Shown: positions 34,464 to 43,660 of the stretch, one piece after another
How positions within the stretch are numbered: the first letter of the stretch is position 1
Layout: each line of letters begins with the position of its first letter
Source of the DNA: Hydrocarboniphaga effusa AP103
GTDB taxonomy: Bacteria; Pseudomonadota; Gammaproteobacteria; Nevskiales; Nevskiaceae
Length of the DNA stretch: 64,000 nt
Reading direction: 5' to 3'
Assembly: GCF_000271305.1 (NCBI RefSeq)
Contig: NZ_AKGD01000001.1
Coordinates: 868,001-932,000 of the forward strand
The notes under the pieces: model-generated
What the model saw: only the letters and a program-made list of their open reading frames with translations
Told to the model about the DNA's origin: nothing
Databases searched by the model: none
Program-made: the position numbers and the translations under genes

Positions 34464-35927
34464 ATGAGTTGGGAGCAGATCGAACGACCCGTCCTCGGGC
34501 ATCGCATCGGCGGTCACGTCGTCATGCGTGGCGAGGGCGCGCTGGCGGTCGAAGACCCGTGCAGCGCGCGGCCCTATGGCGAGATTCCGATCGCTTCGGC
34601 GGCCGAGGTCGATGCCGCCGTCGCCGCCGCCAAGGCCGCGTTCCGCGCCCCGGCCTGGCGCCAGCTCGCACCGCTCGCGCGGGAGCGCCTGCTGCACAAG
34701 CTCGCCGATGCGATCGAGGCCGATGCGCCGCGCATGGCCGCGCTCGAAGCGCTCGACACCGGACGCCCGATCGCGCTGACCGAGACGGTCGACATTCCGG
34801 GCGCCTGCGCCTGGCTGCGCACCTACGCGGGCTGGCCGACCAAGCTGCACGGCCGCGCGGGCTCGCTGGCCGCGGCGACGATTCCGCATCACGCCTACGT
34901 GCGACGCGAGCCGGTCGGCGTGGTCGCCGCGATCACGCCGTGGAATTTCCCGCTGATCCTGAGCCTGTTCAAGATCGCGCCCGCACTCGCGGCCGGCTGC
35001 ACGGTGGTGCTCAAGCCGGCGCCCGAAACGCCGCTGACCGCACTGCGCCTGGCCGAACTCGCGCTGCAGGTCGGCTTTCCGCCCGGCGTGCTCAACGTGG
35101 TGCTCGGCGATGGAGCGAGCACCGGCGCCGCGCTGGTCACGCATCCGGACGTGGCGAAGATCGCGTTCACGGGCTCGACCGCCACCGGGCAGGCGATCCT
35201 TCGCTCCTCGGTGCCCGAGCTCAAGCGCGTGACGCTCGAACTCGGCGGCAAATCGCCCTCGATCATCTGCGCCGATGCCGATCTGGCACGCGCGATTCCC
35301 GAAGCGGCGATGGCCTGCTTCTTCAACTCCGGCCAGGTCTGCTACGCGGGCACGCGGCTCTATGTGCATCGCTCGCAATACGAAGCCGTGCTGCAGGGGC
35401 TCGCCGAGGTCGCCGGCACGCTGAAACTCGGCCCGAGCTGGTCGCGCGACAGCGCGCTCGGCCCGCTGATCAGCGCGCGCCAGCGCGACAAGGTCGATGG
35501 CCTGGTCAGCCGCGCGCGTGCCTCGGGCATCGCCGAAGCCGGGCCGCGCGGTGCGGCGCCCGAGCACGGTCACTACTACGCACCGACGATCCTGCGCGAC
35601 GTACCGCCCGAAGCCGAGATCGCACGCGAAGAAGTGTTCGGCCCGGTGCTCGCGGTGACGGCTTTCGACGACGTCGACGAGGCCATCGCGATGGCCAACG
35701 ACAGCGTCTACGGCTTGGCCGCCCACGTCTGGACGCGTGATTTGCGCATCGCCCATCATGCGTCGGCCCGGCTCGAAGCCGGGACCGTGTTCGTCAACTG
35801 CATGTTGCTGGCCGATCCGTCGTTTCCGTTCGGCGGCATGAAGAAATCCGGCATCGGCCGCGAGAACGGAGCCGAGGTCTTCGATGCCTATCTCGAAACC
35901 AAGTCGGTCGTCATCGCGCTGAACTGA
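34464..35927 (+). CDS. Aldehyde dehydrogenase (NAD(P)+)
   Basis: A 487-residue ALDH superfamily enzyme oxidising an aldehyde to its acid. N161 (TPWNFP), the general base E259 (LELGGK) and the nucleophile C293 (FNSGQVCYAG) are all present. The C-terminal FGGMKKSGIGRENG and FGPVL segments fit. ATG 34464 is used because the family alignment starts at MSWEQ; the longer frame is out of register with family length. It heads an ALDH-ADH-acyl-CoA ligase operon (25- and 31-base gaps), a complete alcohol-to-acyl-CoA route. Confidence 0.95.
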   Translation: MSWEQIERPVLGHRIGGHVVMRGEGALAVEDPCSARPYGEIPIASAAEVDAAVAAAKAAFRAPAWRQLAPLARERLLHKLADAIEADAPRMAALEALDTGRPIALTETVDIPGACAWLRTYAGWPTKLHGRAGSLAAATIPHHAYVRREPVGVVAAITPWNFPLILSLFKIAPALAAGCTVVLKPAPETPLTALRLAELALQVGFPPGVLNVVLGDGASTGAALVTHPDVAKIAFTGSTATGQAILRSSVPELKRVTLELGGKSPSIICADADLARAIPEAAMACFFNSGQVCYAGTRLYVHRSQYEAVLQGLAEVAGTLKLGPSWSRDSALGPLISARQRDKVDGLVSRARASGIAEAGPRGAAPEHGHYYAPTILRDVPPEAEIAREEVFGPVLAVTAFDDVDEAIAMANDSVYGLAAHVWTRDLRIAHHASARLEAGTVFVNCMLLADPSFPFGGMKKSGIGRENGAEVFDAYLETKSVVIALN

Positions 35928-35952
35928 GCCGCCGCGAGAGGAGAACAACAAA

Positions 35953-37050
35953 ATGAAAATCACCGCCGCCGTCGCGCGCGCAGCGAACGCCGACTTCACG
36001 ATCGAGCCGGTGGAACTCGACGATCCGCGCGACGACGAAGTGCTCGTGCGCATCGCCGGTGTCGGCATCTGCCACACCGATCTGATCGCACGCGACCAGC
36101 ACATTCCGGTTCCGCTTCCGGCCGTGCTGGGGCATGAGGCTTCGGGCGTCGTCGAGCGCGTCGGTGCTCGGGTTCGCAAGGTCAAGGCCGGTGATCGCGT
36201 GGTGCTGAGCTTTTTGTCCTGCGGCCATTGCGAGCGCTGCGAACACCGCGAGCCCAGCTACTGCCATTCGTTCGTCGCACTCAATTTTCCGGGTGTTCGC
36301 GCGGACGGCAGCTCCGGCATGCGCATCGGCGGGCAAAGCGTTTCGGGACGGTTCTTCGGCCAGTCCTCGTTCGCGACGCATGCGCTCGCGCTCGAGCGCA
36401 ACGTGGTCAAGGTGACGGACGAGGTCGCGCTCGAACTGCTGGGGCCGCTCGGCTGCGGCTTCCAGACCGGGGCCGGCGCGATCATGCGGTCGCTGGCCTG
36501 CGAGGCGGGTTCGTCGGTCGCGATCTTCGGTTGCGGGGCCGTCGGCATCGCGGCCGTGATGGGCGCAGCGATCCAGCGCTGCAAGACCATCATCGTCGTC
36601 GAGCCGCAGGCCGCGCGTCGCAAGCTCGCGCTCGAACTCGGCGCCACGCATGCGATCGATCCGATCCATGAGGACACCGCGGCGCGCATTCGCGAAATCG
36701 CAGCGGCCGGCGTTCGCTATGCCTTCGACAGCACGGGTATCGGGCCCGTGATCGAAACCGCGCTGGGCGCTCTGGCCCTGCACGGCACGCTCGGCGTCGT
36801 CGCGGCCGCGACGCCCGACACCAGCATCGCGCTCAACTTGACCGCGGCAGTCATCGGCGGCTGGACCATCAAGGCGATTCTCGAAGGCGACAGCGACCCC
36901 GACGAGCTGATTCCGGAGCTCATCCACCACTATCGCGAGCAGCGCTTCCCGCTCGATCGGGTGATCCAGACCTTTCCGCTCTCGCGCATCAACGAGGCGG
37001 TGGCCGCGCAGCATCGCGGCGACTGCATCAAGGCCGTGCTGATTCCCTGA
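35953..37050 (+). CDS. Zinc-dependent alcohol dehydrogenase (aryl/long-chain type)
   Basis: A 365-residue medium-chain dehydrogenase. Catalytic zinc ligands C40 and H61 (GICHTD, GHEASG) and the four structural-zinc cysteines C90, C93, C96 and C104 are present; the NAD site is GCGAVGIAAV. Close to the benzyl/aryl-alcohol dehydrogenase subgroup, though other alcohols are possible. AGGAG sits eleven bases before the ATG. It would make the aldehyde for the ALDH encoded 25 bases upstream. Confidence 0.95.
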   Translation: MKITAAVARAANADFTIEPVELDDPRDDEVLVRIAGVGICHTDLIARDQHIPVPLPAVLGHEASGVVERVGARVRKVKAGDRVVLSFLSCGHCERCEHREPSYCHSFVALNFPGVRADGSSGMRIGGQSVSGRFFGQSSFATHALALERNVVKVTDEVALELLGPLGCGFQTGAGAIMRSLACEAGSSVAIFGCGAVGIAAVMGAAIQRCKTIIVVEPQAARRKLALELGATHAIDPIHEDTAARIREIAAAGVRYAFDSTGIGPVIETALGALALHGTLGVVAAATPDTSIALNLTAAVIGGWTIKAILEGDSDPDELIPELIHHYREQRFPLDRVIQTFPLSRINEAVAAQHRGDCIKAVLIP

Positions 37051-37081
37051 TGATTCCCTGAGTCTGGATCGGATCACGTCC

Positions 37082-38599
37082 ATGCACATTCACGATCACG
37101 CCCTCGCGAAGCCCGAAGCCCCGGCGGTCGTCATGGACGACGGCGAGGCGCTGAGCTTTCGCGCACTCGATCGCGGCTCGATCGCGCTCGCGAATCACTT
37201 CATGGCGCTCGGCCTGCAACGCGGCGACGTCGTCTCGATCGTCATGGAGAACCGGCCCGAGTATTTCGTCGTCGTCTGGGCCGCGCTGCGCTACGGCCTC
37301 TACCTGACGCCGATCAACTGGCATCTCAAGCGCGACGAAGTCCGGCACATCATCGACGACTCCGATTCGAAGCTGCTCGTGAGTTCCGAAGCGCTCGACG
37401 CACTCGCCGACGAGGTCTGCGCGAATACCGGCTGTGCGCTCAGGGTCAGCGTCGGCGACAACGCAATTTGGCAGTCGATCGTCGAGGCCATGCATGGGCC
37501 GGCGCCGGTCGCTGCGCGGTTCGATGAGACCGAAGGCCTCATCATGTACTACTCCTCGGGCACGACCGGAAAGCCCAAGGGCATCAAGCGCAAGATGCTG
37601 TTTCCGCCGCTCGGCACGCCGGCGCCCGTCGAGGCCTACATCCGCACGGCCTACGGCGTCGGACCCGACACCGTTTATCTGTCGCCGGCCCCGCAGTATC
37701 ACGCGGCGCCATTGAACTGGTGTCTCGCGGTGCAACGCAGTGGCGGCGCGCTGGTGGTGATGCGCAAGTTCGATCCGGTGCGCGTGCTGCAGCTGATCCG
37801 CGAACACCGGGTCACGCATGCGCAGTTCGTGCCGACGATGTTCGTGCGCATGCTCAAGCTGCAGCCCGAAGATCGTGAAGGCCACGATTTTGCGAGCCTG
37901 CGCGTCGCCGTTCATGCCGCCGCTCCATGCCCGCCCGAGGTCAAGCGCGACATGCTGCGCTGGTGGGGGCCGGTCATTCACGAGTACTACGGTGGCAGCG
38001 AGAGCAACGGCGTCACCGCGCTGGGCCCCGAAGACTGGATCGCCAAGCCCGGCTCGGTCGGTCGCGCGGTGCTCGGCCAGTTGCATATCTGCGATGCGGA
38101 CGGAAACGAACTGCCCGCCGGCGAGATCGGCGACGTCTACTTCTCGGGCATGCCGGATTTCCACTATCACAAGGATCCCGAGAAGACCCGCGCGGCCTAT
38201 AACCGCCACGGCTGGAGCACGCTCGGAGACATCGGCTACGTCGATGCGGACGGCTATCTGTTCCTCACCGATCGCCAGGCTTTCATGATCATCTCCGGTG
38301 GTGTGAACATCTACCCGCAGGAGATCGAAAACCTGCTCGTCACGCATCCGAGCGTGATGGACGTGGCCGTGGTCGGCGTTCCGCATGCGGAGTTCGGAGA
38401 AGAAGTCGTCGCGGTCGTGCAGCTGCGCGATCCTTCGGCTGCGAGCGAAGCGCTCAAGCAGGAACTCGCGCAGTTCTGCCGCGATCAGCTCGCCGGCTTC
38501 AAGTGCCCTCGCCGCTTCGTGTTCGATGAAGCCCTGCCGCGCATGCCCAACGGCAAGCTGCTCAAGCGGCTCATCAAGTCTCAGCTCGGCGCGGCCTGA
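37082..38599 (+). CDS. Acyl-CoA synthetase (fatty/aryl acid--CoA ligase)
   Basis: A 505-residue adenylate-forming ligase. P-loop-like motif YYSSGTTGKPKGIKRKM, HEYYGGSESNGVTAL, WSTLGDIGYVDADGYLFLTD and the catalytic lysine in LPRMPNGKLLKR identify it. Resembles the FadD/FadK and caiC-type ligases that activate medium or branched acids. Likely makes the CoA ester of the acid from the adjacent ALDH. Its last 19 bases overlap the end of the convergent LuxR gene. Confidence 0.93.
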   Translation: MHIHDHALAKPEAPAVVMDDGEALSFRALDRGSIALANHFMALGLQRGDVVSIVMENRPEYFVVVWAALRYGLYLTPINWHLKRDEVRHIIDDSDSKLLVSSEALDALADEVCANTGCALRVSVGDNAIWQSIVEAMHGPAPVAARFDETEGLIMYYSSGTTGKPKGIKRKMLFPPLGTPAPVEAYIRTAYGVGPDTVYLSPAPQYHAAPLNWCLAVQRSGGALVVMRKFDPVRVLQLIREHRVTHAQFVPTMFVRMLKLQPEDREGHDFASLRVAVHAAAPCPPEVKRDMLRWWGPVIHEYYGGSESNGVTALGPEDWIAKPGSVGRAVLGQLHICDADGNELPAGEIGDVYFSGMPDFHYHKDPEKTRAAYNRHGWSTLGDIGYVDADGYLFLTDRQAFMIISGGVNIYPQEIENLLVTHPSVMDVAVVGVPHAEFGEEVVAVVQLRDPSAASEALKQELAQFCRDQLAGFKCPRRFVFDEALPRMPNGKLLKRLIKSQLGAA

Positions 38600-39300
38600 G
38601 GCGATCGCGAGCCGAGCACGGCCATCAGCGAGGTTCGGTTGCGCACCGCGTGCTTGCGGTAGATGCGACGCAAATGGTTTTCGACGGTGAACTCGGAGAG
38701 CCTCAGCTGAGCCGCGATCTGCTTGTTGCTGCGGCCACAGCACAGCGCATCGACGACGTCCTGCTCGCGCCCGGTCAAGGCCACATCGGGGCGCACACTG
38801 GTTTGCGGCGGGAACGCGGAGCGCACGATCGCGGAAGCCGTTCGCCGGAACAGGCGTCGCGTCGAATCGCGCACCGGCTGAGCCGAAAGATGCGCGCGCT
38901 CGCGACCCTGTCGCATGAGCCCGAGCACCAGCCAAAGACCGTCGCCCACTTCGTGCACGGATGCGGCGCTCTCGCAATAACCCTGGCGCCGCATGAATTC
39001 CCAGTACGGCCGGGTTCGCCGGCTCTGGTCCCAGCTTTCGACTTCCGCCTGATCGAAGACGTGCAGGTCCGCGGGCGCCTGCGCAAGCCGGTCGGCTGCG
39101 AGCAGCAGAAACGGATCGAGCGCGCAGATCGAATCGCGATAGGCGTGGTTGATCTCGTTCGTCGGCCCCAGATTGAACAGAAAGCGGGTGCGCTCAACCG
39201 GCGCTTCGCGATCGAACAGAAACAGCGTCGCACTGCTGGCCCCGGCTCCATCGGAGATGCTGCGCAGCAGTTCCACGTCTTCGCGAACGATCAGGTTCAT
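38581..39300 (-). CDS. LuxR-type transcriptional regulator
   Basis: A 239-residue regulator with an N-terminal sensory region of unknown ligand (LFLFDREAPVERTRFLFNLG) and a C-terminal GerE helix-turn-helix, VALTGREQDVVDALCCGRSN through FTVENHLRRIYRKHAVRNRT. It lacks the conserved autoinducer-binding Trp/Tyr/Asp pattern, so quorum sensing is not indicated. ATG 39300 overlaps the stop of the enoyl-CoA hydratase gene (TGATG), placing it as last gene of the catabolic operon, and it overlaps the convergent ligase gene by 19 bases. Confidence 0.88.
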   Translation of the reverse strand: MNLIVREDVELLRSISDGAGASSATLFLFDREAPVERTRFLFNLGPTNEINHAYRDSICALDPFLLLAADRLAQAPADLHVFDQAEVESWDQSRRTRPYWEFMRRQGYCESAASVHEVGDGLWLVLGLMRQGRERAHLSAQPVRDSTRRLFRRTASAIVRSAFPPQTSVRPDVALTGREQDVVDALCCGRSNKQIAAQLRLSEFTVENHLRRIYRKHAVRNRTSLMAVLGSRSPQAAPS

Positions 39301-40097
39301 CACCGGCTCCCGATAAAGTCCGGCTTGCGCTTCTGCAGGAAGGCCGCCACGCCTTCGCGGCATTCGGCGCTGGCCCCGGCGGTGACGATGGATTCGACCT
39401 CGGCGTCGAGCTGATCGCCCAGGCTGCGAGTCGCGCCTTCGATGAGCAGCCGCCGTGCGGCACCGATCGCGGCGGTTGGCGCCTGCGCAAGACGCTGCGC
39501 ATAGGCTTGCGCTTGTTCGGCCAGCGCCGCGTCATCGACCACGAGCGTGGCCAGACCTAGCGCTGCGGCCTCTTCGGCGCCGACTCTCCGGCCGGTCAGG
39601 ATGATCTCCTGCGCTCGACGCAGACCCACCACGCGAGGCAGCCACCAGCTCATGCCACCATCCGGCGTCAGGCCGAGGCTGCCGTAAGCCGCGCTGAAAT
39701 GCGCCGAGCGTGCCGCGAGCACCAGATCGCCGATGAGCGCCAGGCTCAAGCCCGCGCCGGCGGCCGGGCCGTTGACGACGGTGATCAGCGGCTTGCGCAT
39801 GCGTGCGAGCTGCATGAGCGCCTCGTGCAAAGTCGTCGCGAGCTCGCGCAGGAACTCGGGGATGGCCTCGCCAGCCGCCGAAAAAGCCGTGATGTCCCCG
39901 CCCGCGCAGAACATGCGGCCCGCACCGGTCAGCATGACGCAGCGTATCGAGGCATCGGCTTCGCAGCGCTGCGCGGCATCGAGCAGGGCCGCCGCCATGT
40001 CGAGATCGATCGCATTGCCGGCGGCGGGCCGATCGAGCACGAGGCGCGCGATCGATCCGTTTCGTTCGAATTTCAAGGCTGCGGGTTCGGCGGACAT
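39300..40097 (-). CDS. Enoyl-CoA hydratase/isomerase family protein
   Basis: A 265-residue crotonase-fold enzyme. The oxyanion-hole segments AGGDITAF and NGPAAGAGLSLAL are present. The second catalytic position reads GLTPDGGMSWWLPR, with Asp as in PaaG-type isomerases instead of the Glu of classical hydratases, so isomerase or special hydratase activity is possible. Within the six-gene minus-strand operon it would act after the acyl-CoA dehydrogenase. Coupled by TGATG to the downstream regulator. Confidence 0.9.
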   Translation of the reverse strand: MSAEPAALKFERNGSIARLVLDRPAAGNAIDLDMAAALLDAAQRCEADASIRCVMLTGAGRMFCAGGDITAFSAAGEAIPEFLRELATTLHEALMQLARMRKPLITVVNGPAAGAGLSLALIGDLVLAARSAHFSAAYGSLGLTPDGGMSWWLPRVVGLRRAQEIILTGRRVGAEEAAALGLATLVVDDAALAEQAQAYAQRLAQAPTAAIGAARRLLIEGATRSLGDQLDAEVESIVTAGASAECREGVAAFLQKRKPDFIGSR

Positions 40098-40124
40098 CGG
40101 CTCGCTCCGGTTGCGCCGCCTGGC

Positions 40125-41195
40125 TCAGCGGCAGGCGTCCATCTGCCCGCACGCCAGCGCGACGAGGCGTGGAAAGCAGCGCGCCCGCTCCTGCGCATGC
40201 TTCGATGCGGCCGTGCCGCGAATCACGCGTCCCTTGATGCCATGGAAGATCGCGGCCATGCGGAAGAAATTGAACGCCAGGTAGAAGTCGTAAGCGGGCA
40301 TCGCCGCACGCCCGGTCCGTGCGCAGTACGCGGCCACGTAGTCGCGTTCGGACGGAATGCCGAGCGCTTCCACGTCGGTGCCGCCGAGCCCGGCGACGAT
40401 GTCGGGCGGCATGCGGTACATCATCGCGTGATAGGCGAAGTCGGCCAGCGGATGGCCGAGCGTCGACAGCTCCCAGTCGAGCACCGCGAGCACGCGCGGC
40501 TCGGTCGGGTGAAAGATCATGTTGTCGCAGCGAAAATCGCCGTGGATCAGGCGGGTTTCGTCGTCGCCCGGCGGGATGTTGGCGGGCAGCCATTCGATCA
40601 GCCTGTCCATGCCGGCGTCGCGGCCGGCATCGGTATCGTCCAGATACTGGCGCGACCAGCGCGCGATCTGGCGCTCGAAATAATTGCCGGGCTTGCCGTA
40701 GTCGGCGAGGCCGATCGCCTCGTGGTCGAGGCGATGCAGCTGCGCGAGCGTCTCGTTCATGGCGTCGAAGTAGCGCGGTCTTTGCGCCTGCGCCACTTGC
40801 GGAAAGCGCGCGTCCCAGAAGATGCGCCCTTCGACCATCTCCATGACGAAGAACCAGGTTCCGATCACGTCGGCGTCCGTGCACAGGCCATGCACCTGGG
40901 CGACCGGAAAGCCCGTTGCCGACAACGCCGACAGCACCCGGGCCTCGCGCTCGACCGCATGCGCGCCCTTGACCAGTTCGCCAGGCGGCTTGCGACGCAT
41001 CACGTAGCTGCGCGCGGGCGTGACGAGCTTGTAGGTCGGGTTGGACTGCCCGCCCTTGAACTGCTCGACGGTCAACGGACCTTCATAGTCCGCAACGTTC
41101 GCCTGCAGCCAGCGAGCGAGCGCCGCCTGGTCGAAGCGATACGCCTCGCGCACCGGCGTCGTGCCCGCGTTGGCCTCCTGTCCGACTGCGCTCAT
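40125..41195 (-). CDS. Phosphotransferase family protein (APH/ACAD10-like kinase)
   Basis: A 356-residue aminoglycoside-phosphotransferase-fold kinase with YVMRRKPPG (ATP lysine), HGDFRCDNMIF (catalytic loop) and VLDWELSTLGHPLADFAY (metal-binding Asp). This branch is the one fused or adjacent to acyl-CoA dehydrogenases in ACAD10/11, where it phosphorylates a hydroxyacyl-CoA to allow its elimination. ATG 41195 overlaps the dehydrogenase stop (ATGA), so the two act together; a hydroxy substrate is inferred. Not an antibiotic-resistance gene by context. Confidence 0.92.
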   Translation of the reverse strand: MSAVGQEANAGTTPVREAYRFDQAALARWLQANVADYEGPLTVEQFKGGQSNPTYKLVTPARSYVMRRKPPGELVKGAHAVEREARVLSALSATGFPVAQVHGLCTDADVIGTWFFVMEMVEGRIFWDARFPQVAQAQRPRYFDAMNETLAQLHRLDHEAIGLADYGKPGNYFERQIARWSRQYLDDTDAGRDAGMDRLIEWLPANIPPGDDETRLIHGDFRCDNMIFHPTEPRVLAVLDWELSTLGHPLADFAYHAMMYRMPPDIVAGLGGTDVEALGIPSERDYVAAYCARTGRAAMPAYDFYLAFNFFRMAAIFHGIKGRVIRGTAASKHAQERARCFPRLVALACGQMDACR

Positions 41196-42385
41196 GCCGC
41201 GCTCCCGCGTCGCCAATCACGCTGTATCTTCTTCGCCAGCGACCATTTGTGCACCTCGGTCGGCCCGTCGTAGATGCGAAACGCGCGAATCTCGCGAAAC
41301 ACCTGCTCGACGATGGTGTCGCCGCTGACACCGGTTCCGCCCATGACCTGCACGCAGCGATCGGCCACGCGCATGAGCGCTTCCGAGACCGCGACCTTGG
41401 CCATCGAGCTTTCGGCGATTCCATTGGCGCCCGCATCGAGCACATCGGCACACCAGTCGATCATGAGCTCGGCCTGGCGCAGATCGATCAGATTGTCCGC
41501 GAGCATGAAGCCCACGCCTTCATGCTCGATCAGTGGCTTGCCGAAAGCCTGGCGACGATTGGCGTAGTCGGTCGCGATCTCGTTCGCGCGCGTGCAGGCG
41601 CCGAGCCAGCGCATGCAGTGCGACAGGCGCGCGGGTGCGAGCCGCAGTTGCGCGTAGGCGAAGCCTTTGCCACTGCGGCCGAGCATCTGCTCCTGCGGCA
41701 CGCGCAGGTCTTCGATCGCGACCACGGCGTGCCCGCCCGGCATCGAATCGTCGATCGTGTCGAGCAGGCGCTCGATGCGGATCGCCGGATGCGGCAGCTC
41801 GACCAGGAACATGCAGGCGCCGTCGTCGGACTTGGCCATCACGATGCCGACGCCCGCGCCCGCCGCGCCGGTGATGAAGGCCTTGCGACCATTGACGATC
41901 CAGTCGTTTCCATCCCGACGACAGCTCGTCTTCATCATCGAAGGATCGGAGCCCGCCCCGCCTTCGGCGGCCGGCTCGGTCATGAAGAACGCGGAGCGCA
42001 CCTGGCCCGATACCAGCGGGCGCAGGAAGCGCTCGCGGATCAGCGGGCTGCCGACCTTGGAGAGCAGGAACATGTTGCCCTCGTCCGGCGCCGCGGTATT
42101 GCAGGCCAGCGGGCCGAGCGGAGACAGGCCGCTCATGCGCAGCACGTAGGCGGTTTCGCGCTGAGTCAGATGCGTTCCGTCTTCGAGCACGTGCGGCGTC
42201 ATCACGTCGGCGGCTCGCGCGAGTCCGCGCAACTCGTGCACCAGCGCATCGGTCGGCCCGTGCGAGTCTCGACGTGGATCGCGCTCGTAGGGCGCGACGA
42301 CATCGCGAACGAAGCGCTCGACGCGCTGGCCGATCCGTTGCGCCCTGTCGCTGACACCGGCCGGCTTGATGGCTTCGCTCCGCAT
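41192..42385 (-). CDS. Acyl-CoA dehydrogenase family protein (ACAD11-like)
   Basis: A 397-residue FAD enzyme. FFMTEPAAEGGAGSDPSMMK, FITGAAGAGVGIVMAKSDDG and FRIYDGPTEVHKWSLAKKIQ follow the family; the region QVMGGTGVSGDT is typical of ACAD11. Paired with the APH-like kinase just downstream (4-base overlap), as in bacterial homologues of human ACAD10/11, it probably handles hydroxylated acyl-CoAs. Starts five bases after the P450 gene stop, implying tight co-translation. Confidence 0.93.
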   Translation of the reverse strand: MRSEAIKPAGVSDRAQRIGQRVERFVRDVVAPYERDPRRDSHGPTDALVHELRGLARAADVMTPHVLEDGTHLTQRETAYVLRMSGLSPLGPLACNTAAPDEGNMFLLSKVGSPLIRERFLRPLVSGQVRSAFFMTEPAAEGGAGSDPSMMKTSCRRDGNDWIVNGRKAFITGAAGAGVGIVMAKSDDGACMFLVELPHPAIRIERLLDTIDDSMPGGHAVVAIEDLRVPQEQMLGRSGKGFAYAQLRLAPARLSHCMRWLGACTRANEIATDYANRRQAFGKPLIEHEGVGFMLADNLIDLRQAELMIDWCADVLDAGANGIAESSMAKVAVSEALMRVADRCVQVMGGTGVSGDTIVEQVFREIRAFRIYDGPTEVHKWSLAKKIQRDWRRGSAA

Positions 42386-42390
42386 GCGGA

Positions 42391-43635
42391 TCAGGCCCTC
42401 GCGAAGCGCATCGGCAGATGGCGGATGCCGTCGATGAAGTTCGAGCGGATGCGTGCGACTTCACCGGCGATCTCGAAACGCGCGTAGCGCTGCACGAGCT
42501 CTTCGAGAAATACGCGTATCTGCATCTCGGCGAGCCGGCTGCCGGCGCAGACATGCGCGCCGGCTCCGAAGCCACGATGCTTGACGATCGGCCGCGTGAT
42601 GTCGAAGCGGTTTGCATCGGTCCAGATGTCGACATCGCGGTTCGCGGACGGATACCAGAACAGCAGCTTGTCGCCCTTGGCGATCTTCACGCCGCGAATC
42701 TCGGTGTCTTCCATCGCCGTGCGACGCATGTGCATGACCGGCGAGACCCAGCGCACGATCTCGTTGACCGCGCCCGGAATCAGGCTCGCATCGGCGCGCA
42801 GGGCGGCCCACTGATCGGGATTCTGCGCGAGCGCGATGAGGCCGCCCGAGATCGAATTGCGCGTGGTCTCGTTGCCACCGACGAGCACGAGCACGACGTT
42901 GGCGTAGAAGTCGCGCATCGGCACCGGGCTGCCATCGCGCTCGCGGCTGATCAGCGTGATCAGGTCGGTGCGGTCGCTGCCCTCCCTGGATGCGCGCAGC
43001 TCGCCCGTGTAGCCCATGAGTTCGCCGAGCACCTGGCCCATGTATTCGGGCGACTGCCGGAAATCCGGATCATCCTCGCCGATCAGCGCATTGGTCCATT
43101 CGTAGAGCTTGGACTCGCGCTCCTCGGGCATGTCGAGCAGTTCGGCGAGCGTCTTGATCGGGATCGGAGCCGAAACCCGATCGACGACGTCGAGCACGCC
43201 GCCGTCCGGCACCGCGTCGAGCAGCTTGACGATGCGCGCCCGGATGCGCGCTTCCATCTCGACGAGCCGCGGCGAGGTCACCGCCTGCATGACCATCGTG
43301 CGCTGCTGCACCTGCTTGGGCGGATCGCGCGAGATGAACGGGATGCCGATCGGGCTTTCCGAGCCGGTGCCGGCGACGCCCGAGGCCACTTCCTCGAAGA
43401 TCCGGTGACCGCCGTTTTCGGACGCCGACGAGAACAGCTTCGGGTTCATCGAAGCCTGCGTGATGTCCTCGTACTTGAGCAGCGACCAGAAGCCCGCTCC
43501 GCCCGACCATTCACTCCAGACCACCGGCGAGCGATCGCGCAGCTCCGCAAACAGCGCATGCGGGAATCCGTTGGCGAACAGATCGGGATCACCGAGTTCG
43601 AACGGGGCTATCGGCAGCTTGTCGCGACGACTCAT
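42391..43635 (-). CDS. Cytochrome P450
   Basis: A 414-residue soluble bacterial P450. The heme loop is HRGFGAGAHVCAGSRLA with ligand C363; the I-helix oxygen site is VGGNETTRN and the ExxR pair is in NEIVRW. Overall it resembles the CYP125/CYP142/CYP268 group that hydroxylates terminal methyls of sterols or isoprenoids, but the substrate is inferred. No ferredoxin gene lies beside it, so a general redox partner would be needed. It sits 25 bases after the TonB receptor and 5 bases before the acyl-CoA dehydrogenase gene. Confidence 0.95.
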   Translation of the reverse strand: MSRRDKLPIAPFELGDPDLFANGFPHALFAELRDRSPVVWSEWSGGAGFWSLLKYEDITQASMNPKLFSSASENGGHRIFEEVASGVAGTGSESPIGIPFISRDPPKQVQQRTMVMQAVTSPRLVEMEARIRARIVKLLDAVPDGGVLDVVDRVSAPIPIKTLAELLDMPEERESKLYEWTNALIGEDDPDFRQSPEYMGQVLGELMGYTGELRASREGSDRTDLITLISRERDGSPVPMRDFYANVVLVLVGGNETTRNSISGGLIALAQNPDQWAALRADASLIPGAVNEIVRWVSPVMHMRRTAMEDTEIRGVKIAKGDKLLFWYPSANRDVDIWTDANRFDITRPIVKHRGFGAGAHVCAGSRLAEMQIRVFLEELVQRYARFEIAGEVARIRSNFIDGIRHLPMRFARA

Positions 43636-43660
43636 GGTGAGCTCTCCAGATGGCGGCCGA

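Noticed and set aside
40125-41195. Aminoglycoside-resistance phosphotransferase
   Set aside because: It belongs by sequence and operon position to the ACAD10/11-type kinases; no resistance context.
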